64,000 bases of DNA from Actinomycetota bacterium (lineage in GTDB: Bacteria > Actinomycetota > Coriobacteriia > Anaerosomatales > PHET01). The first letter of the stretch is position 1; each line of letters starts with the position of its first letter. Positions 1 to 10,192 of the stretch are shown piece after piece. The stretch is from assembly GCA_029265315.1 (NCBI GenBank), contig JAJUJM010000002.1, forward strand, positions 186,001 through 250,000. Direction: 5' to 3'. The notes beneath the pieces were generated by a model. That model saw nothing but the letters and a program-made list of their open reading frames with translations, did not search any database and had not been told where the DNA came from. Position numbers and translations under genes: made by a program.

Positions 1-385
1 CTGCTCGGGGTTCGTCTCGATGGCCTGGGGACTCAGACGCTCCATCACGTCGCGAACCATCTCATCGGTCAGTCGCCGCATCTCCATAGCGAGCCTCAAA
101 CCCGGCGACGCCGTGTGGAAGCCGGGTCACGTATCGATCTTCGGCGGTTGGAAGAACAGGTCCAGACGTGAGTACTACGCGCTCGAGCAGACCACGTGGG
201 GCAGCCATGCCATGAGGCGCGTCCGCACCATCCCGTCAAACGGCAGGGCCTACCGGTACAAGCGCCTGACGGCGCCCGCCCCGAGACCCGTCGCCACGCG
301 CCCCGCCACCACGGTCGCGACCGCTCCGAGCACGGAGACCACCGTGAGCGCGGGCGGTGCGGTAGCCGCCTCAGCGCGCGACTGA
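1..385 (+). CDS. NlpC/P60-family cell-wall peptidase, 3' end only
   Basis: The reading frame is open from the window edge to the TGA at 383-385, so the gene begins upstream. The first visible residues read C-S-G-F-V, which is the NlpC/P60 catalytic-cysteine signature. About 40 residues later P-G-H-V-S-I-F supplies the catalytic histidine, followed by YYALEQTTWGSHAMRR, typical of secreted peptidoglycan endopeptidases. The last ~30 residues are Ala/Thr/Pro-rich and may be a linker or a C-terminal anchor region. The gene converges on trpA, with stops 10 bp apart. A GGGC/GCCC inverted repeat at 389-403 could be a weak shared terminator. Fold assignment is fairly safe; substrate specificity cannot be judged from a fragment. 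Confidence 0.75.
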   Translation, partial: CSGFVSMAWGLRRSITSRTISSVSRRISIASLKPGDAVWKPGHVSIFGGWKNRSRREYYALEQTTWGSHAMRRVRTIPSNGRAYRYKRLTAPAPRPVATRPATTVATAPSTETTVSAGGAVAASARD

Positions 386-395
386 ACTGGGCTTT

Positions 396-1205
396 TCAGG
401 CCCGCCCGGCCGAGTGCACCGCAGAGGCGACCTCGGCGACGAGCGCTTCGAGCTCGGCCGGGTCGGCCTGCCGCTTCACGAAGGCGGAGCCCACGACCAC
501 CCCGTCCGCGATGCGGGCCACTTCGGCCGCTTGGCCGGCGCTCGACACGCCGAAACCGACCGCGACCGGCAACGAGGTGTGCGCCTTGACGCGGGCGACG
601 GTGTCAGAAAGGCCGAGCGGAAGCGTCTCTCGCTCGCCGGTGATGCCGGTCGTGGACACGCAGTACACGAAGCCCGACGACGCTTCACCCACCAAGTCGA
701 GCCTCGCGTCGGTCGATGTAGGGGCAGCGAGGAACACCGTGTCGAGGCGTCCTTCGGCGGCACGCAGCCAGTCGTCGGCCATATCCGGCGGCAGGTCAGG
801 GATGATCACCCCTTCGGCGCCGGCGTCGGCGATGAGCTGTGCGGCTCGCTCGAACCCCATGCTCATGAGCGGGTTCAGGTAGCACATGAGCGCGATGGCA
901 GGTGAGTCGCCCTGACGCTTTCCGATGAAGTCCGCCACGACCTCGAGTGTCTCGACCAGTCCGAACGAACCACCGGCCGCCTCACGCGCCCTGGCTGACG
1001 CGTTCACGATGACGGGACCATCAGCCAGCTGGTCGGTGTACGGGACCCCGACCTCGATCAGGTCAGCGCCGGCCCGGGCGACCACGCGCATCGCCTGAAG
1101 CGAACCATCGCGGTCCGGGTAGCCCGCCATCAGGTAGGCGATGAGAGCGGGCCGCCCCTTGGCGAACACTCTCTCCAGTCGGTCGCTTCTCGCGGAGGCA
1201 TTCAT
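396..1205 (-). CDS. trpA: Tryptophan synthase alpha subunit
   Basis: TrpA cleaves indole-3-glycerol phosphate to indole and passes indole to TrpB. The 269-residue product shows the family pattern: ALIAYLMAGYPD near the N terminus, the catalytic Glu in DLIEVGVP, the catalytic Asp in YTDQLADGP, and the phosphate-binding GFGVSS and GSAFVK loops near the C terminus. The usual F-S-D-P-x-A-D-G-P is altered to Y-T-D-Q-L-A-D-G-P. The ATG at 1205 gives the normal family length. A GTG at 1283 overlaps the trpB stop (GTGA) and has a good AGGGAGG upstream, which would add 26 unconserved residues; this alternative start cannot be excluded. Last gene of the trp operon. Confidence 0.93.
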   Translation of the reverse strand: MNASARSDRLERVFAKGRPALIAYLMAGYPDRDGSLQAMRVVARAGADLIEVGVPYTDQLADGPVIVNASARAREAAGGSFGLVETLEVVADFIGKRQGDSPAIALMCYLNPLMSMGFERAAQLIADAGAEGVIIPDLPPDMADDWLRAAEGRLDTVFLAAPTSTDARLDLVGEASSGFVYCVSTTGITGERETLPLGLSDTVARVKAHTSLPVAVGFGVSSAGQAAEVARIADGVVVGSAFVKRQADPAELEALVAEVASAVHSAGRA

Positions 1206-1279
1206 GCCATCGTGCCCAGGCTTCACAGGAGTGGCCCGGCCGACCCACCTGGCCTCACCGAACGCATCCGAAGACACCG

Positions 1280-2509
1280 TCACGACAGCCCCGCCTCCCT
1301 CACGATGTCGATGTCCTTGTCGCCGCGGCCCGACAACGTCACGACGACGGTCCCTGCCGGGCCATACTTCTCGGCGAGCGCCGGCAGCAACGCGAGCGCG
1401 TGGCTGCTTTCGATGGCCGGGATGATGCCTTCGGTCTTGCACAGCAGGTCGAAGGCCGCGACGGCCTCTGAGTCGGTGACCGGCTCATAGCGCACGAGCC
1501 CCTCATCGCGGAAGTGGGCGTGCTCCGGCCCGACCCCGGGATAGTCCAGGCCCGCTGAGATCGAGTATGCCTCGAGGGGGTTGCCGGTCTCGTCCTGGAG
1601 CAGGTAGCTGTAGAAGCCGTGCATGACGCCCGGTCTGCCTTTGGCCATGCTCGCACCGGTCTGGCCCGAATCAACGCCGAGCCCCGCGGCCTCGGCTCCG
1701 ACGAGCTCGGGGCCGCCGAACATGTCCGGCGCCAGGACGAACGGGTAGAACGTCCCGACGGCATTGCTGCCGCCCCCCACACAGGCCACGACCGCATCGA
1801 CTCTGGACACACCCCTCGCGAGCAGCTGGTCGATGATCTCAAGGCCGATGACGCTCTGGAAATCGCGGACCATGAGCGGATACGGGTGCGGCCCGACGGC
1901 CGACCCGAGCACGTAGAACGTGTCCTCGACCCGCTCGACCCAGTGCCTGAGTGCCGCGGTCACCGCATCGGCGAGAGTCCCGGTACCCTCATCGACCGGC
2001 ACGACCTTTGCGCCGAGCAGCCTCATCTTGTAGACGTTCAGGGACTGGCGGCGGATGTCTTCGACCCCCATGAACACCGCACACTCAAGCCCCATGAGCG
2101 CAGCGGCGGTGGCCGTGGCCACCCCGTGTTGCCCGGCACCGGTCTCAGCGATGATGCGCTTCTTGCCCATCCGCTTGGCCAGAAGGCACTGGCCCAGACA
2201 GTTGTTGATCTTGTGCGCACCCGTGTGGCATAGGTCCTCTCGCTTCAGGAACACCGTCCCCAGACCCACGGCCTCCGCCAGCCGGTGCGCGGGATACAGT
2301 GGCGTGACCCGACCCACGTAGTCGACGAGTAGGTTGTCCAGGTCCTGCTGGAATACAGGATCACTGGCTGCCTCCTCGAACGCGGCCGTGAGCTCAAGAA
2401 GCGCCGGCATGACGGTTTCGGGGACGTAGCGGCCCCCGTAAGGGCCGAAGAAGCCCGCCTCGTCCGGACCGGCATACACCTCATCGGCGCGAGGGAACAG
2501 CCTGCTCAT
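1280..2509 (-). CDS. trpB: Tryptophan synthase beta subunit (TrpB1)
   Basis: PLP enzyme that condenses indole with serine to make tryptophan, in complex with TrpA. The 409-residue sequence has the N-terminal GPYGGRYVPET signature, the PLP lysine in HTGAHKINN (K100), and the phosphate-binding GGGSNA loop. This is the canonical TrpB1 form that pairs with TrpA. Its ATG overlaps the trpF stop (ATGA), indicating translational coupling. A second, TrpB2-type gene lies two genes upstream in the same operon. Confidence 0.97.
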   Translation of the reverse strand: MSRLFPRADEVYAGPDEAGFFGPYGGRYVPETVMPALLELTAAFEEAASDPVFQQDLDNLLVDYVGRVTPLYPAHRLAEAVGLGTVFLKREDLCHTGAHKINNCLGQCLLAKRMGKKRIIAETGAGQHGVATATAAALMGLECAVFMGVEDIRRQSLNVYKMRLLGAKVVPVDEGTGTLADAVTAALRHWVERVEDTFYVLGSAVGPHPYPLMVRDFQSVIGLEIIDQLLARGVSRVDAVVACVGGGSNAVGTFYPFVLAPDMFGGPELVGAEAAGLGVDSGQTGASMAKGRPGVMHGFYSYLLQDETGNPLEAYSISAGLDYPGVGPEHAHFRDEGLVRYEPVTDSEAVAAFDLLCKTEGIIPAIESSHALALLPALAEKYGPAGTVVVTLSGRGDKDIDIVREAGLS

Positions 2510-3144
2510 CGGTACTCCTTCTCGTCAGCTTCGCGCACTGCGTCGCAGAAATCGGTGATCTTCACAGGGTCCTTGATGCCCGGAAAGAGCTCGACGCCTG
2601 AAGAGACGTCCACAGCGTACGGATGCAACGTCGCGATGAGTATCCCCACGTTGTCGCTTCCAAGCCCCCCAGCGACGAAGACGGGAGCCCATCCGGGGAG
2701 TTCACCGACGTCGCGCCAGTCAAACGTTTGTGCGGTACCGCCTGCTTGGTGCGGGTGATACGTGTCAAGCAGCAGGGCGGCGGCATGTCCCCGGAAGGGC
2801 TCCGCTCGCTCAAGACCGAAATCCGTGCCAATGGCGATCGTCTTGATGACCGGGACGGGCGAGTGGTCGCAATCGAGCGGCGTCTCGCCGCCGCTGAGCT
2901 GGACCGCGGTCAGGCCCCCGGCCGCCACGGCGTCTTCGACGAACGCGGCGTCAGCATCCACGAACACGCCGATGCGAGCGACCGGCGGCGGCACGAGCGC
3001 CGCCAACTCAGACAACCGCTCGAGTGACACCTGCCTAGGGGACCGGGCAAGGACGAACCCGCACGCATCCACCCCTGCGTCGACGGCCGCACGCACGTCC
3101 TCGGCTCTCGTCAGTCCGCAGATCTTGATGCGGGTCCGTCTCAT
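2506..3144 (-). CDS. trpF: Phosphoribosylanthranilate isomerase
   Basis: Catalyses the Amadori rearrangement of N-(5'-phosphoribosyl)anthranilate to CdRP. The 212-residue product starts R-R-T-R-I-K-I-C-G-L-T, with the catalytic Cys at position 9, and carries the general-acid Asp in LLLDTYHPHQAGG and a C-terminal GGL/SSGVE phosphate site. The start at 3144 has a strong GGAAGAGGG ribosome site. Upstream in-frame codons would overlap the end of trpB2 and are not conserved. The gene sits between the two trpB genes, overlapping the downstream one by 4 bp. Confidence 0.95.
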   Translation of the reverse strand: MRRTRIKICGLTRAEDVRAAVDAGVDACGFVLARSPRQVSLERLSELAALVPPPVARIGVFVDADAAFVEDAVAAGGLTAVQLSGGETPLDCDHSPVPVIKTIAIGTDFGLERAEPFRGHAAALLLDTYHPHQAGGTAQTFDWRDVGELPGWAPVFVAGGLGSDNVGILIATLHPYAVDVSSGVELFPGIKDPVKITDFCDAVREADEKEYR

Positions 3145-3154
3145 GCCCTCTTCC

Positions 3155-4528
3155 CTACAGGTCGTCGCCGCAGAGTGTGGCACCCGCAGCGAAGTCGAAG
3201 TCCTCAAGCTCACCGGCGTTGTAAGCGGCGTAGGCGGCCAGGTCGAAGTGCCCGTGGCCTGACAGGTTGAACAGGATCACCTTGTCCTCGCCGGCCTCTT
3301 GAGCCGCGAGCGCCTCGTCGATCGCCGCGCGGATCGCGTGGCTCGACTCGGGCGCCGGCAGGATCCCCTCGGCGCGCGCGAACTGCACCGCTGCCTCGAA
3401 GCACTTGGTCTGGTCGACCGCGACTGCGTCAACCTCCCCCTCGTAGACGAGCTGGGAGACGAGTGGCGAGTCACCGTGGTAGCGCAGACCGCCCGCGTGG
3501 ATACCCGCCGGCACGAAGTCGTGGCCGAGTGTGTACATGAGCATCTGTGGCGTCATGCCCGCCTCGTCGCCCAGGTCGTAGCGGTACTCGCCCGCCGTGA
3601 GCGTGGGGCACGCCTTGGGCTCGACGGCGAGCAGCTTGGCGTTGCTCTTGCCCTCGAGCTTGCGATGGTAGTACGGGAACGCGAGGCCGGCGAAGTTCGA
3701 ACCGCCGCCCACGCACGCGACGACGACGTCGGGCTCCTCGTCGGCGAGCTTCATCTGCTCGATGGCTTCAAGCCCGATGACGGTCTGGTGCAGACAGACG
3801 TGGTTCAGGACCGAACCGAGCGCGTAGTGCACATCGTCGTTCTTCATAGCGACCTCGACCGCCTCAGAGATCGCGATGCCGAGCGATCCGGTGGAGTCGG
3901 GATCCATGGCCAAGACGCGGCGACCGGCTTCAGTCAGGTTGCTCGGTGACTTGTGGACGGTGCCGCCGTAGGTCTCCATGAGGATGCGACGGTACGGCTT
4001 CTGGTCGTAGCTGACGCCGACCATGAAGACCTCGATGTCGATGCCGTAGAGCGCGCCGGCGATGGACAGGGCGCTGCCCCACTGGCCCGCGCCCGTCTCA
4101 GTCGAGATCTTCGAGATGCCTTCGAGCTTGTTGTAGTACGCCTGCGGGATCGCCGTGTTGGGCTTGTGAGAACCCGCAGGTGAGACACCCTCGTACTTGT
4201 AGAAGATCTTGATGCCGGCTGGCAGGCCGAGCACGCGCTCGAGCTGCTTGGCGCGCAGAAGGGGTGAGGGACGGTACGTCTTGTACACATCGATGACCGC
4301 GCCGGGGATGTCGATATAGCGCTCAGCGCTCATCTCCTGCTTCAAGCACTCCATGGGGAAGAGCTTGGCCATGACCTCGCCGATCCGGTCGGGGCTGAGC
4401 TCGGTGCCGTCCGGCGTGACCACTTTCGGTGGCGCCGGAGGATTCTTGAGGTCGGGGATGATGTTGTACCAGGCCTCCGGGATCCTGGTCTCGTCGAGCC
4501 CGAACCTCGTCTTGTCGCTGCCCATCAT
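3155..4528 (-). CDS. trpB2: TrpB2-type tryptophan synthase beta chain-like enzyme
   Basis: A 457-residue PLP enzyme, longer than TrpB1, with the TrpB2 hallmarks: an N-terminal extension (WYNIIPDL), RPSPLLRAKQLE, the PLP lysine in SHKPNT, and GGGSNF. TrpB2 proteins usually act without TrpA as indole-salvaging tryptophan synthases, or are reported to use O-phosphoserine in some archaea. Two adjacent ATG codons open the gene (4528 and 4525); AGGGAGG is better spaced for the second. It lies between trpC and trpF inside an operon that also encodes TrpB1, so it is probably co-regulated with the pathway. It may salvage indole lost from the TrpAB complex, which is an inference. Confidence 0.93.
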   Translation of the reverse strand: MMGSDKTRFGLDETRIPEAWYNIIPDLKNPPAPPKVVTPDGTELSPDRIGEVMAKLFPMECLKQEMSAERYIDIPGAVIDVYKTYRPSPLLRAKQLERVLGLPAGIKIFYKYEGVSPAGSHKPNTAIPQAYYNKLEGISKISTETGAGQWGSALSIAGALYGIDIEVFMVGVSYDQKPYRRILMETYGGTVHKSPSNLTEAGRRVLAMDPDSTGSLGIAISEAVEVAMKNDDVHYALGSVLNHVCLHQTVIGLEAIEQMKLADEEPDVVVACVGGGSNFAGLAFPYYHRKLEGKSNAKLLAVEPKACPTLTAGEYRYDLGDEAGMTPQMLMYTLGHDFVPAGIHAGGLRYHGDSPLVSQLVYEGEVDAVAVDQTKCFEAAVQFARAEGILPAPESSHAIRAAIDEALAAQEAGEDKVILFNLSGHGHFDLAAYAAYNAGELEDFDFAAGATLCGDDL

Positions 4529-4575
4529 GTTCCTCCCTTGTGCCGGGCCTCCCGGCCCGCTCCTACACCAGTACG

Positions 4576-5375
4576 CTATTCGGACGGGCGTTTCGCGACG
4601 CCCGTGAGTTCTTCGAGCACGTCTTCCGGGAAGTCAGCGCGCATGAGTGCGGTGCCCACGAGGATTCCGTCGGCACCCGCCACGGCCGCCGCCTCCACAT
4701 CTGAGCGTGTCTTGATGCCGCTCGCCCATACGACCGTGGCCCCGGCCCGCCTCGCACGCTCAACGAGCGGAGCGACCCGCTCCGGCGTCACATCGAGCGT
4801 CCTGAGGTCGCGCGCGTTGACGGCGATGAGCGGGCACCTGGCCGCGAGCGCGATGTCGAGCTCAGCGTCCGAGTGCACCTCGACGAGCGCCGCCATGCCG
4901 AGAGTCGTCGTCAGGTCGAAGAAGTCGCCGATGTCCTCACCCAGCACATTGACCATGAGCAGGACCGCATCCGCTCCGTGGCCCCGGGCGGCGAACAACT
5001 GCACCGGGTCGACCACGAAGTCCTTGCACAGCACCGGGACGTCCACGGCGTCCGCAACATCTGATAGGTCGGCGAACGACCCTCCGAAGAACCCGGGCTC
5101 TGTGAGCACGCTGACGCACGCCGCACCGCCGTCCTGGTAGTGCAGCGCCTGCTTGGACGCCTCGCAATCAGCAGCGATGACACCGGCAGACGGCGAGCAC
5201 TTCTTCACCTCGGCGATGACCGCGACATCGGCTCGGTCGCGCACAGCGGCGAGGAAGTCGCGCGGCGGCCGTGCCGCGCAGGCCAAGCGCTCCTTGTCTG
5301 CCGCGCGCAGGTCGCCGAACGCGACCGACAGCGCTTCGCGACGGGCCCCGATGACGCGCGTCAGGAAGTCCTCGC

Positions 5376-5379
<4 letters not shown>
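4576..5379 (-). CDS. trpC: Indole-3-glycerol-phosphate synthase
   Basis: Closes the indole ring from CdRP to indole-3-glycerol phosphate. The 267-residue TIM barrel shows VIAEVKKCSPS with the catalytic lysines, the substrate-binding CKDFVVD, LVEVHSD, IAVNARDLRTL and WASGI motifs, and GILVGTALMR at the end. It is monofunctional, since trpF is a separate gene. The ATG overlaps the trpGD stop (ATGA). It is followed by a 47-bp gap before trpB2. Confidence 0.96.
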
Positions 5380-7093
<1,714 letters not shown>

Positions 7094-7097
<4 letters not shown>

Positions 7098-8587
7098 CCG
7101 CGCCCCCCTTCCTCGTCGTGCATACCCGCGGCGAGCTCAAGTGCCGTGTGAAGCGCCCGCGCCTTGTGCAGGCACTCCTCGTACTCACGCACAGGGTCCG
7201 AATCAGCGACGACGCCGGCGCCTGACTGCAGGTACGCTCGTCCCCTCGTCAACACGAACGTGCGGATCGTGATGCACATGTCCATCGCGCCATCCAGCCC
7301 GAAGTAGCCCACGGTGCCCGCGTACGGCCCACGGGCGCTCGGCTCGAGCTCGGCGATGATCTCCATCGCGCGGACCTTCGGGGCGCCCGACACCGTCCCC
7401 GCCGGGAAGGTCGCCTGCAACGCGTCGACCGCGTCCTTGCCCTCGGCCAGACTGCCCGTGACGTTGCTCACGATGTGCATGACGTGGCTGTAGTACTCGA
7501 CCTCCATGAGCTCATCGACCTTGACCGAGCCCGGCGAGCACACGCGGCCCAGGTCGTTGCGCCCTAGGTCGACGAGCATGACGTGCTCGGCCCGTTCCTT
7601 CTCATCGGCGAGCAGGTCGGCGCGCAGCCGTCCGTCCTCGACCGCGTCGACGCCGCGTGGGCGGGTGCCGGCGAGCGGGCGGGTGAGCACCTCGCCGTCT
7701 TCGACCCGTACGAGCGGCTCAGGGCTCGAGCCCACGAGCGTCACGTCGCGCGTCCGCACGTAGAACATGTATGGGCTCGGGTTCACGGCACGCAGCACCC
7801 GGTACAGGTCGAGCCCGTCGCCGTCATACGGGGCGCTGAAGCGCTGCGAGAGCACCACCTGGAAGATGTCGCCGGCGGCGATGTGCTCCTTCGCGCGCTC
7901 GACGCTCGCGAGGAAGTCGTCGCGCGAGGTGTGCTCGGTCAGCGGGACGTCGCGGCGCACACCGACTGCGCCGAGCTCCGCGCCAACAGGACCGCGGTCG
8001 ATCCGGGCCAGGTACGCGTCGATGCGTTTGAGCGCGGCGTCGTACGCGAGCTCGGGCGCTCCGCCCGGCCGGACAGGCGCGATGACCTGCATGACGCGCC
8101 GCGCATGATCGAAGGCAACCACCACATCGGCCAGCATGAAGCTGAAGTCCGGGACATCGAGCTCATCGTTGGTGTGGCGGGGCACTCGCTCGAACGTCGT
8201 CGCAGCCTCGTAGCCCACGTAGCCCACCGCGCCGCCCACGAACAGGGGCAGCCCGGCCACCCGGGCCACACGACCCGCCTTGAGCCGCCGGGGAACGACC
8301 CGGAGCGGGTCGTCCGCATACTCACCGGTCACACCGCCGTTCTCCACGACCACCTCGTGGCCGCGGGCGGTGATGACCTCGCGGTCGCCGACGCCAAGGA
8401 AGCTGTAGCGGCCCAAACGCTCACCGGCTACCACGCTCTCGAGCAGGAACGCGTGCTCGGCGCCTTCCGCGAGCGCCATGAACGCGCTGATCGGGGTCGC
8501 GAGGTCCGCGTAGACCTCGCGGGCGACCGGGACCACATCGTGGTCCGCGGCCAGTGCCACGAACTCGTCTCGACAGGGCAGTATCAT
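7094..8587 (-). CDS. trpE: Anthranilate synthase component I
   Basis: Converts chorismate and ammonia from TrpG to anthranilate. The 497-residue product carries the N-terminal LLES motif of the tryptophan feedback site (AFLLESV) and the chorismate-binding core near the C terminus (VLSQRF, PEPLVRV, RPLAGTRPRG, DLGRNDLGRV, GTVSGAPKVRA). The ATG at 8587 follows GGGAAGGGAAACGAG and fits the family; earlier in-frame codons lie inside the T-box leader. First structural gene of the operon, so expression should depend on the leader upstream. Confidence 0.96.
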
Positions 8588-8633
8588 CGTCTCGTTTCCC
8601 TTCCCGGTGGCGTATCTCTCGGGTCCGGGAAAC

Positions 8634-8929
8634 AAAAAGTCCCCCGTCCCCAAGGGACGAGAGACCTCTCTCGCGGTGCCACCCTTGTTGGCCGGACCAG
8701 CGGTCCGACCCACTCAGCCTGCAGTACTCCGGCCACCTGCTCGCCGTCCATACCCGGTCCCTTGTATCGGTGGGAGTCCGCCGGGACTAGTAGGCTCTTC
8801 GCCGTTGTCCCGGAGCCTCAGGGGCCCATTCCGCCGGTTCGCTCGCACCCGGTTTCCACCGTCCCGGGCTCTCTATGGCGTCCGCGCCGACGTACTCTTC
8901 CCCGTCACAGGCCATGCTGTTCGGTTGCG
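8634..8929 (-). promoter_or_regulatory. T-box riboswitch, tRNA-Trp specific, with terminator
   Basis: The RNA reads on the minus strand from about 8929. Stem I features are visible in order: GAAGAGTACG (AGTA loop-E strand), AGAGAGCCC, GGTGGAAACCGGG, then GGAATGGGCCCCTGAGG. The triplet TGG at 8828-8826 is in the specifier position, which means Trp. The T-box proper, AAGGGTGGCACCGCG, lies at 8685-8671. It is followed by a GTCCC-TTG-GGGAC hairpin and a TTTTT run ending near 8634, the intrinsic terminator. Uncharged tRNA-Trp should stabilise the antiterminator and switch on the trp operon. The motif match is near-consensus; binding is inferred. Confidence 0.93.
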
Positions 8930-8935
8930 GGCGAG

Positions 8936-8963
8936 TGTATACCCGGCGGGCCGCCGTTCGCAA
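8936..8963 (-). promoter_or_regulatory. Promoter of the trp T-box leader
   Basis: On the minus strand, TTGCGA (8963-8958) and TATACA (8941-8936) are separated by 16 bp. Initiation about 7 nt downstream, near 8929, falls just before the first T-box elements. Sequence-based prediction only. Confidence 0.6.
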
Positions 8964-9010
8964 GTGCATCGTGGCGCCGATTCGGTCCAACCATGCGGAC
9001 ACACGGTTCG

Positions 9011-9032
9011 CGCCGTCCACGCGCCGTCCACG
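9011..9032. repeat. Two tandem copies of an 11-bp unit (CGCCGTCCACG)
   Basis: Perfect tandem duplication at 9011-9021 and 9022-9032 in the divergent region between the trp promoter and the zinc-ribbon gene. It could be a protein-binding direct repeat or replication slippage; nothing else supports either. Confidence 0.6.
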
Positions 9033-9135
9033 CGTTCAAGATTCGAAGGCGTCTCTTGGCATGCTTAATGCTCCTTAAGTTCCCGAATATGCGAGCCGAT
9101 ACCAAGCATGGAACCGCTCTCAGGAGGCGATCGAG

Positions 9136-9270
9136 ATGGTTCGCAAGGAGACCTGCCCGCAGTGCAGGGGCAACAAGTACATCAGCGTGACACGACCCGA
9201 CGCCAAAGAGGCGTGGATCAAGTGCCCGAGCTGTGCCGGTCAGGGCTACAAGGTCCGTCTGGCCAACTGA
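9136..9270 (+). CDS. 44-residue zinc-ribbon protein with two CPxCxG motifs
   Basis: A small gene with a perfect AGGAGG site 10 bp upstream of ATG 9136, stopping at 9270. The product has CPQCRGNKY near the N terminus and CPSCAGQGYK about 20 residues later, i.e. one four-cysteine zinc site of the DnaJ CxxCxGxG type. Positive charge and size suit a nucleic-acid- or protein-binding adaptor. It is divergently transcribed from the trp operon and followed by its own terminator. Cysteine layout and size recall anti-TRAP (RtpA) of Bacillus, a DnaJ-like zinc protein controlling trp genes, but no TRAP gene is in the window. Function is unassigned. Confidence 0.8.
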   Translation: MVRKETCPQCRGNKYISVTRPDAKEAWIKCPSCAGQGYKVRLAN

Positions 9271-9331
9271 GCGTTTCCTGCCGAAACGGAACCGTCTGGC
9301 CGAAGTAGGACCATCCGACCCAACAGACACC

Positions 9332-9371
9332 ACGAGGGGTCGTCCCGGGAACGCTCGGGCCGGCCCCTCGT
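9332..9371 (+). terminator. Intrinsic terminator after the zinc-ribbon gene
   Basis: ACGAGGGG (9332-9339) pairs with CCCCTCGT (9364-9371), followed by CTTGTC. The perfect 8-bp stem contains an inner GC-rich loop. It separates the small gene from the Hcp-like gene; the T-run is poor, as is usual at this GC content. Confidence 0.6.
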
Positions 9372-9513
9372 CTTGTCCGCGACGTCGCTCCGCGAACGGT
9401 CGACTGGACCGCCCCAAACGCGGGAATCCCTCTCTAGCAGCCACGAACATGCGCCGGCCAAGAGGGGCGCATCGCCCTTTCGGGTGCACGGCGCATCGAG
9501 AGGGGGGTCTCTC

Positions 9514-10185
9514 GTGCAGCCCATCACACGGCGCGACGCCGTCAGAACCGGTGCGCTCGCGCTCACCGCTGCATTCATGCCCGGGGCGGACATGGCGGCG
9601 GCCTCGACGTTCATGCCGTCCGGTGAAGGTCTCGTCGCCCATGGCGCTTCCTTACCGTACGCCGCCTACCTGAAGCTCGACACGGTTAAGGGCGAGAGCC
9701 AGGAACCGGCCCACGTCGACTGGATCGACGTCCTGTCCTGGACCTGGGGTGTGGAACAACCAGGAGTGCGCATGGTCGCTGGTTCGGCGTTGACGGTCAC
9801 GCCGCGCGCATCGTTCGACCCCTTGCGGGTCTTCAAGCTCGTTGACCGCTCCTCCCCAGTCCTGCTTCGAGCCTGTGCCAGAGCGCAACGCTTCAAGCAG
9901 GCGGTGCTACACGTCGTCCACGAGCCGGAAGCCGGCGGACACACAACCATCGCGGAGTACAAGCTCGGCTCGGTCATACTCACCGACGCACGCACGGCGG
10001 TGACCCCGGTCGGACTCGGGTACCCCGTCCTGACCGTTGACGCGCCACCCAGCGGCCGCCCCTTGGAAGCGATCTCAATCGCGTACGCCCGGATCGAGAT
10101 GTCGTACTGGCGAATCGGCCCGAGCGGTACCCCGGACCCGGCTGTGACAGCCGGCTTCGACCTGACCGCGAACAAGGGGCTCTAG
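9514..10185 (+). CDS. Hcp-like (DUF796) protein with a Tat signal peptide
   Basis: The 223-residue product starts with GTG at 9514, eight bases after AGAGGGGGG. Residues 1-30 form a twin-arginine signal (PITRRDAV, then a hydrophobic ALALTAAFMPGA segment and an AAA-like cleavage region). The mature part matches the Hcp fold: YLKLDTVKGES, HVDWIDVLSWTWGVEQ, a middle ASFDPLRVFKLVDRSSPVLL block and a C-terminal YARIEMSYW strand. Hcp proteins form the hexameric tubes of type VI secretion, but no other T6SS gene is nearby and this host is probably monoderm. It therefore looks like an exported Hcp-fold protein with a different role. Fold confidence is good; function unknown. Confidence 0.8.
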   Translation: MQPITRRDAVRTGALALTAAFMPGADMAAASTFMPSGEGLVAHGASLPYAAYLKLDTVKGESQEPAHVDWIDVLSWTWGVEQPGVRMVAGSALTVTPRASFDPLRVFKLVDRSSPVLLRACARAQRFKQAVLHVVHEPEAGGHTTIAEYKLGSVILTDARTAVTPVGLGYPVLTVDAPPSGRPLEAISIAYARIEMSYWRIGPSGTPDPAVTAGFDLTANKGL

Positions 10186-10192
10186 CGCCCCA

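Noticed and set aside
9136-9270. The zinc-ribbon microprotein called outright as anti-TRAP
   Set aside because: Only cysteine spacing and location support it; no TRAP gene is seen, so it is kept as an unassigned protein.
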